A DNA stretch of 28,634 nt from JAHBVY01 sp964415255 (GCA_964415255.1 CAYQAC010000060.1:1-28634); one strand, 5' to 3'; positions 1-7,664 are shown, counted from the stretch's first letter. Numbers and translations: made by a program. The notes: generated by a model not told the origin, from the letters alone.

Positions 1-1
1 G

Positions 2-1336
2 GAGTACGCGCTCTTCTTCGTGCCCCTGAGCGTCCCTCGTGAGCAGCTCCTTGCCGGCCTGCTGCAGGCTTTGCAAAGCTATGATCTGCCGCCGCCTCCT
101 GATCGGGTGCTGCTCTCGACCCCGGCGCGCGCGGAGGCGGCGGGCGCTTGGGTGTTCGCGCTAGGCACGACGCGCCCTTCGGAGCGCCGGCTCCACCACG
201 GCACCTTCGTTGACTCGATGGGCTACCGCTTCCCCGTCGGGTTCATGAGCCGCGCCGATCCAGAGCCAGGCGAGCAGGAAGCCGCGCTAGCGACGGGGGA
301 GGCGGGGGGCATTGACCCACGGCTGTACGCGGCGCCCGAGGAGTTCTTCGTCTACTACGACGGCACGAGTCAGCTGGAGATCACCTCCTACGGGGCGCTG
401 TTAGGGGGCGCTGTCCAGCACCTCACGGTGGACCTGCCGCAGCGTGGCTACACAAACGCTGAGCTGCTCGCCGAGGGGGCGCGTGAGTTGTACGCCCGCG
501 GCTGGACGGCGAACGTGATCGGGCGCGCCCAGAGCGGGCTCAAGGTGGACGCGGGCGCGCTTGAGGGCGCCGAGCTGCTGGCGCTGACCGACAGCGGGCT
601 GACGCCGCTTGAGGGCGGGCGGTTCGCGGACCTGATGTTCGCGGGGATCGGCGGTGACGATCCATTCCCCTCCGAGTTCGAGGAGGAGATCCGCATCGGC
701 GTGCGGCCCGAGCCCACCGTGGCGCCACGGCCGAAGCTCAGCCTGGAGGAGGCCCTCGAGCTGGAGAATGAGGCCGCGGAGCTGCGTAGCGAGGGCGGCG
801 ATCTGAAGCGCGCGCGGGCGCTGCTCGAGCAGGTGCTCGAGTCGTACCCCAAGTCCAACCGCGCTCACGGGCTGTACGTGTGGGTGCTGGTTGAGCTCGG
901 AGCCGATGGGCTCGACGCGGCGCTCGAGGCGCGCTTTGAGGCGGGTGTCTCCGTGCGGAGTCAGGGGGACGTCTCCTTCCTGAACGTCATCGACCCAGCG
1001 CGGGACTTTGCCCTGACGCTGCTCTCACAGGGCGAGTTCGAGCGCGCCCGCGACGTGATCGAGCGCGCTGAGCGCGCGCTGTCGCCGACTTATCGTCACC
1101 ACCTGGGTCGGCTCCGTGAGCAGCTCGCGGACTATGAAGATCTCCCCACCTGGTTCACCCTGCAGCCGGGGACCCAGCGGCAAATCATGGCGGAGTTCAG
1201 GCGTGTTTGGCTGGAGCGGCTCAGGGCGCAGCCGAAGGAGGCGCGGCTTGAGGCGGCGCGCCACGTCAAGGCGGCGCTGAAGTCTCCCAAGCTGAAGGCT
1301 GAGCGCGAGGCGCTCCTCGCGGCGCTCCTGGAGTAG
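2..1336 (+). CDS. Hypothetical protein with TPR-like C-terminal part (5' partial)
   Basis: The reading frame is open from the first bases of the window: in-frame codons encode E-Y-A-L-F-F before the GTG at 20, so the true start probably lies upstream and the GTG is internal. The visible 440 or so residues fall into two parts. The first 240 residues are a mixed alpha/beta region with no motif I recognise. From about residue 245 the protein is helical, with TPR-like wording (LEEALELENEAAELRSEGG, then RARALLEQVLESYPKSNRAH), and it ends in basic and Ala/Leu-rich helices. No signal peptide can be judged because the N-terminus is missing. The gene faces the next gene convergently across a 113-bp gap. 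The reading frame is sure; the function is unknown. Confidence 0.8.
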   Translation, partial: EYALFFVPLSVPREQLLAGLLQALQSYDLPPPPDRVLLSTPARAEAAGAWVFALGTTRPSERRLHHGTFVDSMGYRFPVGFMSRADPEPGEQEAALATGEAGGIDPRLYAAPEEFFVYYDGTSQLEITSYGALLGGAVQHLTVDLPQRGYTNAELLAEGARELYARGWTANVIGRAQSGLKVDAGALEGAELLALTDSGLTPLEGGRFADLMFAGIGGDDPFPSEFEEEIRIGVRPEPTVAPRPKLSLEEALELENEAAELRSEGGDLKRARALLEQVLESYPKSNRAHGLYVWVLVELGADGLDAALEARFEAGVSVRSQGDVSFLNVIDPARDFALTLLSQGEFERARDVIERAERALSPTYRHHLGRLREQLADYEDLPTWFTLQPGTQRQIMAEFRRVWLERLRAQPKEARLEAARHVKAALKSPKLKAEREALLAALLE

Positions 1337-1382
1337 TCAGTTCAGCGTACCAGCGCGCGCGCCGCGGGGACGCAGCCTCACG

Positions 1383-1426
1383 GAGCGCGGCGCGGTGAGG
1401 CATCTCACCTGAGCGCGGCGCGGTGA
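1383..1426. repeat. Direct repeat flanking a hairpin between convergent genes
   Basis: A 16-bp sequence (GAGCGCGGCGCGGTGA) occurs at 1383-1398 and again at 1411-1426. Between and overlapping them is the perfect inverted repeat GGTGAG-GCAT-CTCACC (1394-1409). It fills the 113-bp gap between two convergent stop codons, so a bidirectional transcript-end hairpin is plausible. No T-run follows, so calling it an intrinsic terminator would be inference. Confidence 0.6.
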
Positions 1427-1449
1427 CGCGAGGCCGCCTGTGCGGCCGC

Positions 1450-2037
1450 TCACTTCTCGGGGCGCGGCGAGAGATCGAGCACGGTGAGCTGACCACAGGG
1501 GATCTTGGGGAAGACCGTCTCGCTGATCCAGGCGGGCCCCGGATCGCGGCCGAGGCGCGTGAAGCGGTGGCCTTCGGTGCACGCGAGCTTGATCAGTTCG
1601 TTCGTCTGACCAAGCTTCACCCCCTGCACCCACACGTCGGCCTTCGCGTTCGAGCGCACGTAGAGGTAAGCCTGGAAGCGGCTGAGGCCAGCGTCACTCC
1701 ACTCGATGGCGTCCCCAGGTAGCGCGGCGGGCTCAGGCAGCGCGGCATCCGCGGGCCCGCTCGCGGGGGCAGCGGCGGCGTCCGCTGCGGCGTCTGCTTG
1801 GGGCGCCTGGGCGCCAGCGTCCTCGGTGGCAGCGCCCGCTTCGCCTGAGGCCGCAGGCTGACCTCCGGCGCCAGGCCCGAGCGCGGTCGCCGCGGGGAGG
1901 GCGCTCGCGGAGGGCGGCGCGTCGGGTGACTTCATCAGGCGGATGGCGAAGAAGCCGAGGCCGAACCCCACCACCGCCGCGCCGCAGATCAGCGGCAGCA
2001 CGAGGCGCCAAGGGGCACGGAGAGGGCGGTGGGACAT
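1450..2037 (-). CDS. Membrane-anchored Ala/Pro-rich protein with C-terminal PEGA-like domain
   Basis: 195 residues. One N-terminal membrane segment (about residues 12-31, LVLPLICGAAVVGFGLGFFA) is preceded by arginines, so the protein should be anchored with its C-terminus outside the cytoplasm. Residues 37-110 are an Ala/Pro/Gly/Asp linker typical of periplasmic spacers. The last 85 residues form a compact domain (LYVRSNAKADVWVQGVKLGQTNE) whose wording resembles PEGA-type beta domains, including a conserved-looking Cys pair near the end. The ATG is well supported: GGAGTCCTG directly precedes it. It is divergent from the next gene across 107 bp, which contains the palindrome GTTGCGCAAC at 2080-2089. 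The PEGA assignment is tentative. Confidence 0.75.
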   Translation of the reverse strand: MSHRPLRAPWRLVLPLICGAAVVGFGLGFFAIRLMKSPDAPPSASALPAATALGPGAGGQPAASGEAGAATEDAGAQAPQADAAADAAAAPASGPADAALPEPAALPGDAIEWSDAGLSRFQAYLYVRSNAKADVWVQGVKLGQTNELIKLACTEGHRFTRLGRDPGPAWISETVFPKIPCGQLTVLDLSPRPEK

Positions 2038-2144
2038 CAGGACTCCAATGAAGGCGCCAGCCTACTTGGCGTGTTGGAGGTTGCGCAACGGCAACTGCGC
2101 TTGTTTGTCGCCCCAGGGCGCCGATCCTGCGCTAGTTTGGGCGC

Positions 2145-2552
2145 ATGCACCCTGCAGCCAGGTCGCTGGTCGACAGCCTGAACCCACTGAAGCAGCGTTG
2201 GCCAGGGCGTGGCTGGAGCTGGGACAGCCGCTTCTCCTGCCTGGCGTCATCGTTCCACGTGGACCTCCAAGACGAGGCGCTTGAGGCGGTGCGCGCGACC
2301 TTCCGCCGGGAGTGGGGTACCCACAGCTTGACGCAAGCGCCGCCCTTGATTCAAGAGCTCGCGCAGCTCACGAGCGGCGTGCGCGCCGAGCAGCGGCTGT
2401 TCTCGATGGATCCCACGTCAGGGACGGTGGCGTTCGGTTTGTGGTGGCCCTGGGGCGATGACCTGACCATCTCGCTCCGCGTCGGGCTCACCGGCGCCCT
2501 GGCCGTCGACGCCGAGGCGTCGCTGTGCGAGCTGTTCAACGCCTTGGCCTGA
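2145..2552 (+). CDS. Small hypothetical protein
   Basis: 135 residues beginning at an ATG, with strong third-position GC. There is no signal peptide, membrane segment or Cys cluster. The middle is helical (LQDEALEAVRATFRREWG, then PPLIQELAQLTSG). The second half looks like beta strands (GTVAFGLWWPWGDDLTISLR) followed by a final helix (EASLCELFNALA). I do not recognise a family. It is transcribed away from the preceding membrane-anchored gene and converges on the DUF4846-like gene across a 182-bp gap that holds three GTCAG palindromes. The reading frame is likely real because the antisense frames have poor composition; the function is unknown. Confidence 0.65.
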   Translation: MHPAARSLVDSLNPLKQRWPGRGWSWDSRFSCLASSFHVDLQDEALEAVRATFRREWGTHSLTQAPPLIQELAQLTSGVRAEQRLFSMDPTSGTVAFGLWWPWGDDLTISLRVGLTGALAVDAEASLCELFNALA

Positions 2553-2604
2553 GCCGGGGCGTTGAACGTCAGTAGCACTGATAAATTGGCCAGCTGCGCC
2601 GTGC

Positions 2605-2682
2605 GTCAGGCTAGCTGACTTGTGGGCGTGGAGCCTCGCGTCAGACGAGCTGACTTGTGCGCAGCGCGTCAGGTTAGCTGAC
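2605..2682. repeat. Three GTCAG-N5-CTGAC palindromes at a convergent gene junction
   Basis: Three 15-bp palindromes lie at 2605-2619 (spacer GCTAG), 2640-2654 (spacer ACGAG) and 2668-2682 (spacer GTTAG). Each is preceded by GC and followed by T. They occupy the gap between the stop codons of two convergent genes. The same palindrome recurs at 11246, 11306, 18574, 18632, 18661 (one mismatch) and 24024. The stem is 5 bp with a 5-nt loop if transcribed; as DNA it is a two-fold symmetric site. Confidence 0.85.
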
Positions 2683-2734
2683 TTAAGTGGCTTGAGCGGC
2701 GCGCTCGGCGCCGCTCGGCGCGGTGCATGAATCC

Positions 2735-3793
2735 TCAGGGCAGCCGCCTGAGCTGCTCCCATGGGAACGGATCGGTGCCCGGGGTGAGCAAGGTCTCGGC
2801 GCTTGGGTCGAGGCTGAACCAGGTTTGGGAACCGCCGAGCCGCAGCACGTGGAAGCTCTGAGCGGGGTTCAGGCCGCGCCCGAGCAGGGCCACCCATTCG
2901 CCGCTCGGGTTCTTCGCGAGATCGAGCAACAACACCGCGTGGTTGGGCTTGCCGGGGTGCATCAGGAAATCCCCTGGCCTCATCTCAGCGACCGGCACCA
3001 CCGTGGACTGCGCGAGCAATGAGGTGCTGTTGGCCCAGGTGTACACCGCGTCCAAATAGGCGCGCAGCGCGGCGTGGCTCGGCTCAGCGGGGCGCGCGTT
3101 GCGGATCCACACGACGGCGGCGCCCATCGGCTTCAGCCGGTCGCCCCGCAGCCAGCGCTCGAACGGCATGCTGAGGCCCGTGGCCGCGCGGTAGTCGAGC
3201 GGGAGCCCCGCGCTGAAGCGCCACTCAGCATCCAGCCGGAGTAGGACGTCGGTGCTGGTCTGAAGGTCGTTGGTGCCGACGTCGAGCGCGATCACCGCCC
3301 CGAGGTATTGGTCATCGCCACTGACCACCTCCTCGCCCTTGTGGTTGACCACGGGGGTGCCGGGTGGCGCGAGCGGGAGGCCGCGCAGCCAGGCTCCGAA
3401 GGAGCCCTCCGCCACCGGGACCCGCTGGTAACTTGGAGGGGGCGGGAAGCGCGCGCTCAGGGCCTCGCTGACCTCCGGGCGCTTGAGATCGGCGTTGCCG
3501 AGCCACGGGTAGCGCTTCGCGTCGGGTTCCGGCTCAGGAGCGACCGTCGCCGCATCGATTGGGGGTTTGGGGGGTTGGCTCACGCTCACCGCCGCTGGGG
3601 TGACGCTCGCTGCTGCGCCGTCCGGCGCGAGCTCGGGATCAGCCGCGCGCGAACAGGCGAGCGCCCCGAGCGTCATCAGCAGCAGCCACGGCCAACCGTC
3701 GGCGCGCCGCGCGCGCTCCTCCCTTGAAGGCGACCCACGGTGGTCCGTTGGTCGCCCTAAGCATTGGCCCGGTGGTGCGTGACCCCTCTCCAC
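2735..3793 (-). CDS. DUF4846-type lipoprotein
   Basis: The region after the lipobox (LLLMTLGALAC, Cys about residue 47 of the longest frame) is a Pro/Ala linker. From about residue 93 comes the conserved domain: YPWLG, SFGAWLRGLPLAPPGTPV, a GDDQYLGAVIALDVG stretch, then DRLKPMGAAVVWIRN and RPGDFLMHPGKPNHAVLLLD. This order and wording match the DUF4846 family as I know it; the biochemical role of that family is not established to my knowledge. The lipobox puts it at the outer or inner membrane. The start is uncertain. The longest frame begins at a GTG (3793) without a ribosome site, and its first 25 codons run through a dispersed palindromic repeat (3721-3756). A strong AAGGGAGGAG precedes the lipobox, but no ATG/GTG/TTG sits at proper spacing until an ATG that would leave only a 7-residue leader. 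Confidence 0.8.
   Translation of the reverse strand: MERGHAPPGQCLGRPTDHRGSPSREERARRADGWPWLLLMTLGALACSRAADPELAPDGAAASVTPAAVSVSQPPKPPIDAATVAPEPEPDAKRYPWLGNADLKRPEVSEALSARFPPPPSYQRVPVAEGSFGAWLRGLPLAPPGTPVVNHKGEEVVSGDDQYLGAVIALDVGTNDLQTSTDVLLRLDAEWRFSAGLPLDYRAATGLSMPFERWLRGDRLKPMGAAVVWIRNARPAEPSHAALRAYLDAVYTWANSTSLLAQSTVVPVAEMRPGDFLMHPGKPNHAVLLLDLAKNPSGEWVALLGRGLNPAQSFHVLRLGGSQTWFSLDPSAETLLTPGTDPFPWEQLRRLP
3721..3756. repeat. 28-nt palindrome, member of a dispersed repeat family
   Basis: 3729-3756 is a near-perfect inverted repeat (GGCGACCCACGG, TGGT, CCGTTGGTCGCC; 11 of 12 pairs). It is preceded by TTGAA, comparable with the TTGAGG next to the copy near 6553 and (on the other strand) next to those at 7615 and 24129. 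It has the same 28-nt length as the palindromes at 7615-7642 and 24129-24156. It lies inside or just before the 5' end of the DUF4846-type gene. Confidence 0.6.
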
Positions 3794-3856
3794 GTAACCG
3801 CACTATTGCCCAGCGCGGGCCTGGTGTGAACTTTTCCAGCGTTGGGCCCGGGGGCC

Positions 3857-4360
3857 TCACTCGCTGCGGAAGATGACGTGGAAGCCAAACTCGGTCTCCA
3901 CGACCAGGCTCACTTCGCCTGGTTTGAGCGCAAACGCCGCGTCGCTGAAGGGTTTGACCATGACCCCACGTGGGAATGTGCCGAGCCCCCCACCGCGCTC
4001 CGCGGCGCCTGGCTCATCGGAGTACTCCGCCGCCAGCGTGGCGAAATCTTCACCCTTCTGCGCGCGGGCGAGCGCCTCCTCGGCGCGGGCCCGCGCCTCC
4101 TCCTTGGTGCGGGTGATCTCCGGGGCGGCACCGCGTGACCCGCGGTACATCACGAGCAGGTGGGCGGCGGTGATCGCCTCCGGCTCACCGGGTTGAGCCT
4201 GGTCTGGCGCCGCCGCCTCGGGGAACACGGGCTCATACAGCGCGCCCGCGTGGCGTGGAGGCTCGTTGACGGCTTCGTGAGTCGACACGACGCACGCTGG
4301 CAGCGAGAGCACAGCGAGGGCACCAAGCAGGGGTGAGCGCATCAGCAGCGGTTTCGCCAT
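3857..4360 (-). CDS. Parvulin-type peptidyl-prolyl cis-trans isomerase lipoprotein
   Basis: With the ATG at 4360 the protein is 167 residues: MAKPLLMRSPLLGALAVLS then the lipobox L-P-A-C (Cys23), so it is a lipoprotein. After a 40-residue linker, residues 63-167 are a PpiC/SurA-type parvulin domain. It shows ITAAHLLVMYRG, a helical KEEARARAEEALARAQ segment, GEDFATLAAEYSDEP, GGGLGTFPRG, and the terminal FGFHVIFR strand that ends parvulin domains. Such enzymes assist folding of exported proteins. A longer frame to 4402 adds 14 residues that would spoil the signal peptide, so the internal ATG is preferred. It is 63 bp from the DUF4846-type gene in the same direction and may be co-transcribed with it. 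Confidence 0.9.
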   Translation of the reverse strand: MAKPLLMRSPLLGALAVLSLPACVVSTHEAVNEPPRHAGALYEPVFPEAAAPDQAQPGEPEAITAAHLLVMYRGSRGAAPEITRTKEEARARAEEALARAQKGEDFATLAAEYSDEPGAAERGGGLGTFPRGVMVKPFSDAAFALKPGEVSLVVETEFGFHVIFRSE

Positions 4361-4450
4361 GGCGGCGCAGGGTAGGGCAGGAGCTACGCCAGGGCCACGC
4401 ACAATCGCTCAGGGACGGTCAGCGCTCTGATTTGGGCTCGGCTGACGGCG

Positions 4451-4525
4451 ACCCGTGTCGTCTCGGCGCGGTGCCGTCTACCCGTGTGGTCCCGGCGCGG
4501 TGCCCAACCCCCCCCCAAAAAAAAA
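4451..4525. repeat. 25-bp tandem duplication followed by a C9A9 homopolymer
   Basis: A 25-bp unit at 4451-4475 is repeated at 4480-4504 with two mismatches (23 of 25). It runs straight into nine C and nine A residues (4508-4525). The region is the 212-bp gap between the parvulin gene start and the stop of the zinc-ribbon gene. Read as minus-strand RNA, the A-run becomes T9 about 50 nt after the zinc-ribbon stop. I see no convincing stem just before it, so it is not called a terminator. Confidence 0.65.
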
Positions 4526-4572
4526 TACAAGCCCTGCTCACGACAATCGGTTTGCCCAAGCTGATCGCCGCT

Positions 4573-5532
4573 CTAGAACAGCATGAACATGATCAGGGCG
4601 AGCAGGGCGCCGAACGCGACCAGCAGGAAGATGCCGCAGCCAATGTACACGCGGTGGTAGGTGCGCGGCGTGCGGCCCCACACGTAGCGGACGTCCTGAC
4701 CATGCACCACCGCGCGGAACAGCTCCCCCTTGTAGCGGTAGGCCAGCACGTAGCTCGGCAGCGCCAGGCGGCGCGTCTGCATGCTGCTGAGCAGCGCCGA
4801 GACTCGCACCTTTCGGGTACGACGGCCTGGGATGGTCGTCTTGACCAGCTGCGCGGCGGCGGCGCGATGGATGCTTTCGACTAGGTGAGCTCGCGCGACG
4901 GACCGCTGGACATCGAAGCGCTCCACCGCGATCCCCGCCTGGGGCACCATGGGGGTGCCGGTGTGGAGCTGGTAGCCCGGCGTGAGGAAGGTGGCCTCAT
5001 CATAAGTGAGCCCACGCGTCGCTGGGACCAGCATCGCCTGAAACGTCATCTGCTCGGTGCCGCTGTGGGGCGCCCAGGCCGCGCGCCGGCTGCCCGCGTC
5101 TGAGTCCGCCGCCCAGGTGACGTACGCGCTGGCGTCCGACAGCCACGCGACCCACCAAATGGGCATCAGCCCCGCGAAGCGTGCTTGGCTCGCGAGCTCA
5201 CTCGGCGTGAAGAAGCCGCGCTGAGTGCGGAGCCAAGCGCCGAGCAGGCTGTGAGCTTGCTCGGGGGAGATCAAGAAGGGCAGGTAGCTCTCTGGCTCCT
5301 CGAGCGGATCGTCAGGGCGCTCCACGTGCATCACCGAGCCACAGAAGCCGCAGCGCGGCGCTTGATGCTCGATGGTGTAGCTCACCGCAGCGCCGCAGTC
5401 GTCGCAGCGCAGCACCTCCGAGCGCGCCGCGCCTGCTTGGACTTGAGCGTGCTCCGGGGCCGCCAAGCTGCAGATGGGACAGCGTAAGTCGGAGCCGTCG
5501 AGCGGGCTGTGGCAGCGCTGGCAGTTGTTCAT
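4573..5532 (-). CDS. Double zinc-ribbon membrane protein, paralogue 3
   Basis: 319 residues. Two zinc-ribbon modules stand at the N-terminus: C4-C7...C18-C21 and C43-C46...C61-C64. A soluble middle region follows (ESYLPFLISPEQAHSLLGAWLR, GLMPIWWVAWLSDASAYV), and a single C-terminal membrane segment runs from about 296 to 319. The middle matches the two upstream paralogues in layout (the FLIS/FVLQ-PE entry, then PIWW/PIYAP), but the NGQTGKVYG motif is replaced by a HGQDVRYVWGRTP variant. The start ATG overlaps the stop of the preceding gene (ATGA, 5529-5532), so the two are translationally coupled. This family is often labelled TFIIB-type zinc ribbon or, wrongly, PriA-like; its function is not known. 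Cytoplasmic zinc-ribbon topology is inferred. Confidence 0.85.
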   Translation of the reverse strand: MNNCQRCHSPLDGSDLRCPICSLAAPEHAQVQAGAARSEVLRCDDCGAAVSYTIEHQAPRCGFCGSVMHVERPDDPLEEPESYLPFLISPEQAHSLLGAWLRTQRGFFTPSELASQARFAGLMPIWWVAWLSDASAYVTWAADSDAGSRRAAWAPHSGTEQMTFQAMLVPATRGLTYDEATFLTPGYQLHTGTPMVPQAGIAVERFDVQRSVARAHLVESIHRAAAAQLVKTTIPGRRTRKVRVSALLSSMQTRRLALPSYVLAYRYKGELFRAVVHGQDVRYVWGRTPRTYHRVYIGCGIFLLVAFGALLALIMFMLF

Positions 5533-6440
5533 GACCCCACCACCATGGCGCAGGCGATGAACAGGAAGGAGAACACGAAGAAGCCCCCAACAATCATGGC
5601 GATCAACAGCACCACGCGCCCCCAGGCCGTCCGCGTCGGTCCGTAAACCTTACCGGTTTGGCCGTTCACCAAGAGCCGCACCGGAGGCTGATTCGGGGCG
5701 ACGCGCACCGGCAGCACCCACAGCGGCATCAACACCAGTTCAAGCGCCTCGCTGCCGAGCGCGGTCTGCAGCTGGAGGCTGGTGTAGCTGTCGCCCGGCA
5801 TGAAGCTATGGAGCCGTCGCGAGATGTCGCGCTGCGCCTCGTCGCGCGCCATGGCCCACACCATTTGAGGTGCGGAGCTCGGTTCCTCGGCTGGCCAGCC
5901 GCTGATCAGCGCCGGGGTGTAGCGGTGCAGGGCGCGTAGATCGAACGGCTCGATGCACTCGAGCTCGGCGTTCGGGATGCCGCGCGAGGCGCTCACCACC
6001 ACATCGCGCACGAAGGCGGCGTGCTCCCCCTGCAGCGGTCGCCACTCCGTGTGCGTGCGCTGGTTGTCGCCAGAGCCGGTGGTGTAGGTCTCCCCGATGC
6101 TCACAGAGTAAGCGCTGCGGGCGATGGCGCTGTAGAGGAAACACGGCGCGTAGATGGGCTGGAGCCCGGTGATCGCGGCGCTCCTCAGCTCAGGACTGCG
6201 AAACCAGCTGAGGTTATTTTGCCAGCTGCGAGCACGCGCATAGGCGACCTCTGGCTGCAGCACGAACGGCACCGCGAAGCGCGGGGTGGGGCGGTTCGGA
6301 TCGCCAGGCCGACTGACGATGGAGGGCGACCGGCAGTAGAAGCAAGTGGTCGTGCGCTGGTTGGGCGCGAGGTGCAGCACCGCGCCGCAGTCCTGGCACT
6401 GGACGTCGACGCTCGGCTGGGCGAGTGGCGCATGCTGCAC
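5529..6440 (-). CDS. Zinc-ribbon membrane protein, paralogue 2
   Basis: About 303 residues from the GTG at 6440 (a TTG at 6479 would add 13 residues). The GTG is preferred because from it the protein aligns without gaps to paralogue 1: both then read M-Q, x5, Q-P, x2, D-V-Q-C, and the ribbon cysteines fall at 15, 18, 33 and 36 in both. The ribbon is followed by RSPSIVSRPGDPNRPTPRF, a central domain (GLQPIYAPCFLYSAIA, FDLRALHRYTPALISGWPAE, ARDEAQRDISRRLH), then LWVLPVRV and VNGQTGKVYGP. It ends in a hydrophobic segment of about 28 residues (VVLLIAMIVGGFFVFSFLF). Function is unknown; it is coupled by ATGA overlap to the next gene. Confidence 0.85.
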   Translation of the reverse strand: MQHAPLAQPSVDVQCQDCGAVLHLAPNQRTTTCFYCRSPSIVSRPGDPNRPTPRFAVPFVLQPEVAYARARSWQNNLSWFRSPELRSAAITGLQPIYAPCFLYSAIARSAYSVSIGETYTTGSGDNQRTHTEWRPLQGEHAAFVRDVVVSASRGIPNAELECIEPFDLRALHRYTPALISGWPAEEPSSAPQMVWAMARDEAQRDISRRLHSFMPGDSYTSLQLQTALGSEALELVLMPLWVLPVRVAPNQPPVRLLVNGQTGKVYGPTRTAWGRVVLLIAMIVGGFFVFSFLFIACAMVVGS

Positions 6441-6533
6441 GGGACAGTGAGCATCGCCCAGCTTTCGTGAGATTACCAACGATTGAGCGCGCCAAGAGTC
6501 CGGTTTCCTCAGCTCGGCGCTGCTCTCCTTTGT

Positions 6534-6572
6534 GCGCTCGTTGCTGGGTTTGAGGACGACCCACGATCAGCC
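6534..6572. repeat. Degenerate copy of the 50-bp palindromic repeat family
   Basis: GCGCTCGTTGCTGGG then TTGAGGACGAC and CCACG resembles the reverse complement of the 7615-7664 and 24129-24178 copies (CTAGTTGCTGA, TTGAGG). The palindrome itself is decayed here. It lies in the 129-168 bp between paralogues 1 and 2 of the zinc-ribbon genes. Support comes only from eye alignment. Confidence 0.4.
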
Positions 6573-6608
6573 GCGGGTTACCGCCAATGCCTGAGGTTGG
6601 CGCGAGGG

Positions 6609-7535
6609 CTAGCGGACTAGCCGGATGAGGTCGACGAGGAATGGGTAGACCCGCTCAGCCACTTGTTCGAGCAGCACCAGGAACCCGAGCGCGAAGATGA
6701 CGACCATCACACGCACTTCGCTGACGCGTTTCGGCCCGTAGACCTTGCCCGTTTGGCCGTTGACGAGCAGCCGCACCGGCCGCCCGGAGTGGGAGAGGCG
6801 CACAGGGAGCACCCACAGTGGTAAGAGCACGGGCTCAAGCACCTCATGTCGGAGCTCGGTCTGAAACTGAAGACCGTGGTAGCCGTCCCCAGGCATGAAT
6901 TGGTGGAGGCGCCGGGCGATGTCCTGCCGCGCTTCATCGCGAGCTAGAGCCCACATGAGCTCAGGCTCCACGCTAGGATCCTCTGCAGGCCAGCCGCTGA
7001 TCAGCGCCGGCGTGTAGCGATGTAGCGCGCGCAAATCGTAAGGCTCAAGCTGGGAGAGCTCCGCGTTGGAGAGCCCGCGCGAGGCGCTCACCACCACGTC
7101 GCGCACGAAGGCCGCGTGGAGCCCTTGTAGGGGTAGCCAGTCGGCGTTGTCATTGGTTAGGAACCCTGACTTATCACCGTACGCCTCTCCGATGCTCACC
7201 GCGTAGTTGGAGTAGGCGATGGCGCTGTAGAGGAAGCACGGCGCGTAAATGGGCTGAAGATCCGTGATGGTGGCGTGGCGCAGCTCCGAGGAGCTGAACC
7301 AGTTGAGGCTTCGCTGCCATCGCCGCGCCCTTGCGTAGGCCAGCTCCGGCGGGAGCACGAACGGCAGCGCGAAGCGTGGCGTCGGGCGCCGTGGGTCGCC
7401 CGGCCGGCTCACGATGGAAGGGGAACGGCAGAAGAAGCAGGTGGTGGTGCGCTGGTGGGGCGCGAGGTGAAGCAGCGCACCGCAGTCCTGACACTGGACG
7501 TCAAAGGCAGGCTGCCCGTCTGCTTCAGGTTGCAC
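6609..7535 (-). CDS. Zinc-ribbon membrane protein, paralogue 1
   Basis: About 308 residues from the GTG at 7535; a TTG at 7556 would add seven residues. The conserved frame entry shared with paralogue 2 favours the GTG. Zinc-ribbon cysteines are at 15, 18, 33 and 36 (CQDCG and CFFC). The central domain shows DLQPIYAPCFLYSAIAYSNY, YDLRALHRYTPALISGWPAE and ARDEARQDIARRLHQFMPGD, then LWVLPVRL and VNGQTGKVYGP. A C-terminal hydrophobic segment follows (VMVVIFALGFLVLLEQV) with a short charged tail. The start lies inside a perfect 12-bp inverted repeat (7530-7556). The gene is divergent from the giant TPR gene across about 180 bp. The duplication with paralogue 2 looks recent, since long blocks are identical. 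Function is unknown. Confidence 0.85.
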   Translation of the reverse strand: MQPEADGQPAFDVQCQDCGALLHLAPHQRTTTCFFCRSPSIVSRPGDPRRPTPRFALPFVLPPELAYARARRWQRSLNWFSSSELRHATITDLQPIYAPCFLYSAIAYSNYAVSIGEAYGDKSGFLTNDNADWLPLQGLHAAFVRDVVVSASRGLSNAELSQLEPYDLRALHRYTPALISGWPAEDPSVEPELMWALARDEARQDIARRLHQFMPGDGYHGLQFQTELRHEVLEPVLLPLWVLPVRLSHSGRPVRLLVNGQTGKVYGPKRVSEVRVMVVIFALGFLVLLEQVAERVYPFLVDLIRLVR

Positions 7536-7556
7536 GAAGCTACGAGCTTCGTGCAA
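7530..7556 (-). promoter_or_regulatory. Perfect 12-bp inverted repeat over a start codon
   Basis: TTGCACGAAGCT, a 3-nt spacer ACG, then AGCTTCGTGCAA: both arms are perfectly complementary. In the minus-strand transcript the GTG at 7535-7533 lies within the second arm and the alternative TTG at 7556-7554 is the first three bases of the first arm. It could act as an RNA hairpin hiding the start codon or as a DNA operator for a dimeric repressor. The function is inferred; the symmetry is seen. Confidence 0.7.
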
Positions 7557-7614
7557 TTGGGCCGAGATGGCGAGCGATTGGTGTGCGCCTCCAGCGCGAG
7601 AGGGGCGATCCTAG

Positions 7615-7664
7615 GACAACCAACGGTTTACCGTAAGTTGACCTCAAATCAGCAACTAGAGCGG
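7615..7664. repeat. 50-bp palindromic repeat, copy in the divergent promoter region
   Basis: This 50-bp stretch aligns without gaps to 24129-24178 with 38 of 50 identities. Shared blocks are CGGTTTACCGT, CCTCAA and CTAGAGCGG at identical spacing. The core ACGGTTTACCGT is itself a perfect palindrome. It is bracketed by two near-identical 16-bp direct repeats (7600-7615 and 7659-7674, G-A-G-S-GGCGATCCTAGG pattern). It lies about 50 bp upstream of the giant TPR gene. Confidence 0.7.

Noticed and set aside
20..22. GTG as the real start of the first gene
   Set aside because: The frame is open upstream to the window edge and reads sensible hydrophobic codons; no ribosome site is visible.
2605..2682. 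CRISPR array from the three GTCAG palindromes
   Set aside because: The repeats are only 15 bp with short irregular spacing and occur singly elsewhere.
4508..4525. Rho-independent terminator for the zinc-ribbon operon (T9 on the minus strand)
   Set aside because: No convincing stem-loop lies directly upstream of the T-run.
4333..4884. Plus-strand frame across the parvulin/zinc-ribbon gap
   Set aside because: It overlaps two well-supported minus-strand genes and the C9A9 run and has no domain.
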